From Riemerella anatipestifer (GTDB lineage Bacteria > Bacteroidota > Bacteroidia > Flavobacteriales > Weeksellaceae), in contig NZ_QXHU01000002.1 of assembly GCF_009663465.1 (NCBI RefSeq), forward strand, positions 62,001 through 126,000: a DNA stretch of 64,000 bases. The letters run 5' to 3'. Made by a program: the position numbers and the translations under genes. The notes under the pieces are model-generated. The model was not told the origin of the DNA. It was given only the letters and a program-made list of their open reading frames with translations, and did not search any database. Below, piece by piece: positions 61,187 through 64,000 of this stretch. Within the stretch, counting starts at the first letter, position 1; the number at the start of each line of letters is the position of its first letter.

Positions 61187-62053
61187 TTAGTTTCTTTTAT
61201 CTTTTCCCCACAATAGCTTCTGGCGAAGTGTTTCATAGAAATTGATGCTTTTCGTCATCATTAGTGACACTTCAAAATTGGCTTTCTTCACTATAATTTC
61301 ATCATCTATACCTACATTATAAAGCCTAGAATCTAAAGAAAACAAAAACTCTGGCACTCTACTTTCCACTGTGAGCTTTATTTCCACATCATCTTTAAGG
61401 ATAATAGGTCGCACATTGAGGTTATGCGGTGCAATAGGTGTAAGTACAAAATTATCTGCCCTTGGTGAAATAATAGGTCCACCACAACTCAAATTATAAG
61501 CCGTAGAACCTGTAGGCGTAGAAACCACTAACCCATCACCCCAAAATACAGTAAGAAACTCATCATTGATATGAGTATCTATCGTAATCATAGAGGTAGT
61601 TTCTTTCCTTGTGATACTCAAATCGTTTAGAGCATAAGGGAAATCTATAGCCGTGCCTTTAGTAGAAACTTCTATCACAGACCTGCGACTGATTAACATT
61701 TCTCCTTTTAGGATTTTATCTATATTGAGGAAAATCTCCTCTTTTGAGAAACAAGCTAGAAAGCCCAAACGCCCTGTATTTACACCAATCACGGGAATTT
61801 CTAGGTCTTGTATAAAGATAAGAGCATTAAGAATGGTACCATCGCCACCAAAACTGAAGAATAAATCTACTCCTGCATTCTTCAGGCTTTCCTTATCATT
61901 AAAAGTTCTAAAGTTTTTAGAAAAAGCCAAATCTATTGATAAACCTTCGTGCAACACAGACTCTACTCCTCGTTTTTCTAACTCTGAAATAAACTTACTC
62001 AAATAAAGAAATGTATCTAAATCTTTCTTTTGGGAGTAAATGGCCGCTTTCAT
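61187..62053 (-). CDS. nadK: NAD kinase
   Basis: Phosphorylates NAD to NADP. 288 residues. Family motifs: FSFGGDGTILNAL (GGDGT, about residue 68), VNTGRLGFLACF (about 92), YALNDLSITR (conserved NE/D site, about 140) and GDGLVVSTPTGSTAYNLSCGGPI (about 170-190, cited as its GDGLVVSTPTG and STAYNLS parts). Upstream neighbour of fbaA, 55 bases apart. Cytoplasmic; no anomaly. Confidence 0.96.
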   Translation of the reverse strand: MKAAIYSQKKDLDTFLYLSKFISELEKRGVESVLHEGLSIDLAFSKNFRTFNDKESLKNAGVDLFFSFGGDGTILNALIFIQDLEIPVIGVNTGRLGFLACFSKEEIFLNIDKILKGEMLISRRSVIEVSTKGTAIDFPYALNDLSITRKETTSMITIDTHINDEFLTVFWGDGLVVSTPTGSTAYNLSCGGPIISPRADNFVLTPIAPHNLNVRPIILKDDVEIKLTVESRVPEFLFSLDSRLYNVGIDDEIIVKKANFEVSLMMTKSINFYETLRQKLLWGKDKRN

Positions 62054-62088
62054 AGATGATTTTCTAGATTAAACTAAATTTGACCCTC

Positions 62089-62096
62089 CAAAAATA
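62089..62096 (-). promoter_or_regulatory. -7 box of nadK
   Basis: Reads TATTTTTG on the minus strand, 35 bases before the ATG. Confidence 0.45.
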
Positions 62097-62226
62097 CAAT
62101 TATTTTTTTAATGATTCCTATAAAAATAAGGCGTTTTGGTTACAGTTTAAACTTTTTATCTTATACTTGTAACAAAATTTAGATAATTACAACTTATTAG
62201 GTTAACAATTTATAAACTATATACCA

Positions 62227-64000
62227 ATGATTAGAGTTCATTCATTATTCCTATTCCTGTTTTTCAGTGCCGTACTTTGGGCTCAAACCAGTATCTCTGG
62301 TAAAATTACCAATACAGAAGGGCAGCCGGTTCCTAGTGCCAGTGTTACTGTAGAAGAAATAGGCAAAAATGCCATTCTTACCTATGCGTTATCGGATAGC
62401 AAAGGAGGTTATAAAGTAACTATAAATTCTACCACAGACAAGGTAAAGCTTACTGTAAAGGCATTTAATCATCAAACTCAAGTCAAAGAAATTGCTAATA
62501 AAAGCCAGACGCTCAATTTCAGTCTTTCTCCACAAGCTACGGAAATAAAGGAGGTAAAACTAAAAACGAGAATGATTACCAAAAAAGGCGACACTATTTC
62601 TTACGATTTAAAAGCCTTTGAAAGTAAAAACGACCGTACTCTAGCCGATGTTCTTAAAAAGATACCAGGCATAGAAGTTAATAAAGATGGTACTGTACTC
62701 TACCAAGGCGAAGCCATCAATAAGTTTTATGTAAACGGTAAAGACCTTATGGAAGGTGGCTACGGAACTATAAACAACGCCCTCCCAAAAGACGCCGTAC
62801 AAAAGGTAGAAGTAATGGAAAACCACCAACCTGTCAAGATTCTACAAGACAAAGTACCTTCGGAGAAAGCTGCCATCAACATCAAACTTAAAAATAAAGT
62901 TACCATGACTGGTAGAGGCGAGGTAGGCGGTGGGACTTCCCCTTTATTATGGAATACCAAACTTACGCCTATGTTTTTTGGACAAAAGAACCAGTGGGTG
63001 GTTAATTACAAAGCCAACAACACAGGCGAAAGTGTAGAAAAAGAAGGGCGAATACTCTCCTTCGGGAATCGTTGGGAAGGGGTAAGACGCAATGTAGACC
63101 AAGAAAGTTGGATTGGGGTAGAAACCGCTGCAACTCCTAATGTTCCTGAAAGACGCTACCTCTTTAACAATGTGCATTTCTTCTCCGCTAACTTACTTAC
63201 CAACCCTTTCAAAAATAAAGAATGGGAACTAAAGGCTAACGCCAGCTATACTAATAACGCTGTAGAAAGAGAAGACTTACAAGAGGTAACTTACGGCACC
63301 GAAACTTTTAGTGCTAGAAGGCTTAACCATTTCTACACCAATCAAGCGAAGGGAGAACTCATCTTCACTAAAAATGCCAAGAAAGGATTCTTTAAGAATG
63401 TAACGACTTGGAACAGCTTCTGGAGCGAAAGCAATGCCGATGTAAACAAAAAAGAAATCACAGGGAGTAGAGCCGCTATGCAAAATATCTATGCTCCTAC
63501 CAACTCATTCCAAAACTCTTTAAGTTCTATTATTCCAGTCGGTGAAAAGTTGGTGAATGTGATGTCTTATATTAGTGTTAAAAATGATAGACAAACATTA
63601 GAATCTAGCCCTAGCAGCTACTCTCAAAAACTTTTCAATAGCCAAAATTATCAAAGGCTACAACAAAACCTAAACATCAAAAGTACCGAAATCAACCACA
63701 GTGCTTCCGTAGGATTTAGTGCAGGAAGATGGACTTTAACCCCAGAGGTAGGTTTAGACATCAATTTCAACCAAATGGAGTCGGAGCTTTATGGCATCAA
63801 TGGTAGTACGCTGTTCCCTTACAACATCAATTACCAAAACAATATGCAGTGGAACGAGCTAAGACCTTCCACCAAACTTTCGGCAAACTATAAAGGCGAA
63901 CGCTTGAATATTTACTTTAATGCTCCTGTGAATTTCTATGGCATTTTCTACAAAGATTTCCTAAGAAATGGCAGAAACAGAGAAATTAGCCGAACAGTAT
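62227..64000 (+). CDS. Large outer membrane beta-barrel protein with N-terminal carboxypeptidase-regulatory domain (3' truncated by window end)
   Basis: Open from the ATG at 62227 to the window end, 591 codons seen. Signal peptide MIRVHSLFLFLFFSAVLWAQ; CarboxypepD_reg-like domain at about 22-105 (ISGKITNTEGQPVPSASVTV, LSDSKGGYKV); plug-like region at about 115-225 with LADVLKKIPGIEVNKDG, KFYVNGKDLMEGG and VEVMENHQPVKIL; then barrel strands. It belongs with the TonB-receptor-like outer-membrane proteins, of the type without SusD. Unlike the receptors at 15-20 kb, it keeps the regulatory domain. C-terminus and neighbours lie outside the window. Confidence 0.88.
   Translation, partial: MIRVHSLFLFLFFSAVLWAQTSISGKITNTEGQPVPSASVTVEEIGKNAILTYALSDSKGGYKVTINSTTDKVKLTVKAFNHQTQVKEIANKSQTLNFSLSPQATEIKEVKLKTRMITKKGDTISYDLKAFESKNDRTLADVLKKIPGIEVNKDGTVLYQGEAINKFYVNGKDLMEGGYGTINNALPKDAVQKVEVMENHQPVKILQDKVPSEKAAINIKLKNKVTMTGRGEVGGGTSPLLWNTKLTPMFFGQKNQWVVNYKANNTGESVEKEGRILSFGNRWEGVRRNVDQESWIGVETAATPNVPERRYLFNNVHFFSANLLTNPFKNKEWELKANASYTNNAVEREDLQEVTYGTETFSARRLNHFYTNQAKGELIFTKNAKKGFFKNVTTWNSFWSESNADVNKKEITGSRAAMQNIYAPTNSFQNSLSSIIPVGEKLVNVMSYISVKNDRQTLESSPSSYSQKLFNSQNYQRLQQNLNIKSTEINHSASVGFSAGRWTLTPEVGLDINFNQMESELYGINGSTLFPYNINYQNNMQWNELRPSTKLSANYKGERLNIYFNAPVNFYGIFYKDFLRNGRNREISRTV

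Noticed and set aside
1-64000. tRNA or rRNA genes
   Set aside because: All intergenic gaps were read for T-arm GTTCRANNC with matching acceptor stems; only the tmRNA qualified.

Overview
The window is a low-GC, gene-dense stretch of a Bacteroidota chromosome. It most likely comes from the Weeksellaceae branch of the Flavobacteriia (Riemerella, Chryseobacterium and relatives). The evidence is: many -7 boxes of the form TAnnTTTG, the Bacteroidota promoter type, in place of sigma-70 TATAAT boxes; SusC/SusD, a PorD-like DUF4835 protein and an IPExxxVDY-family protein; a flavobacterial-type AccD without zinc cysteines; and the tmRNA tag GNEEFALAA. Genus-level assignment is inference. No tRNA, rRNA, CRISPR array, transposase, integrase or phage gene was found.

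0-6.4 kb: end of yebC, osmC-like gene, prfA translationally coupled to a free-standing RapZ C-terminal domain, porD-like gene, lysA, a secreted TonB-C-like protein and ctlX. 6.5-12.8 kb: a TetR-regulated tripartite RND efflux operon (tetR-tolC-adaptor-pump). 12.8-21.5 kb: minus-strand outer-membrane uptake region: a SusC-SusD-PhoD-like phosphoesterase operon, a TonB-receptor-like barrel and a secreted protein with a carboxypeptidase-regulatory-like domain. 21.7-22.1 kb: ssrA (tmRNA). 22.2-27.2 kb: NrnA-like DHH phosphoesterase, rpmH, ftsE, and a minus-strand ribE-histidine kinase-tRNA methyltransferase operon. 27.2-32.6 kb: pdxA, DUF177-rpmF-accB-accC and rocD.

32.6-35.7 kb: small surface-glycan cluster (two GT2 enzymes, a GT90-type enzyme and a ManC-like cupin). 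35.9-42.3 kb: envelope chaperone PpiD, MlaD-like MCE protein, and a membrane Fe-S/HdrB-like redox pair split by a GNAT gene. 42.3-45.8 kb: the most accessory-looking segment, with an oligosaccharide flippase, a possible membrane-protein remnant on the opposite strand, three unrecognised genes and a degenerate 21-bp heptad-coding tandem repeat. 45.9-50.1 kb: acpP-fabF-rnc-IPExxxVDY-pyk. 50.1-56.2 kb: aldehyde dehydrogenase, alpha/beta hydrolase, dsbD and tilS on the minus strand, with a GC-rich intergenic element near 52.7 kb. 56.3-64 kb: small lipoprotein, serS, DUF6973-like gene, accD, fbaA, nadK and the start of another large TonB-receptor-like protein that runs off the window.

The gene content is mainly housekeeping plus outer-membrane uptake and efflux. 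I did not find a convincing new multi-gene system. The best leads are the heptad-repeat locus at 44.6 kb, the stem-loop leaders in front of accD and of the 20.5-kb receptor, two apparently leaderless divergent transcripts at 56.2 kb, and the antisense membrane-protein remnant at 42.4 kb.
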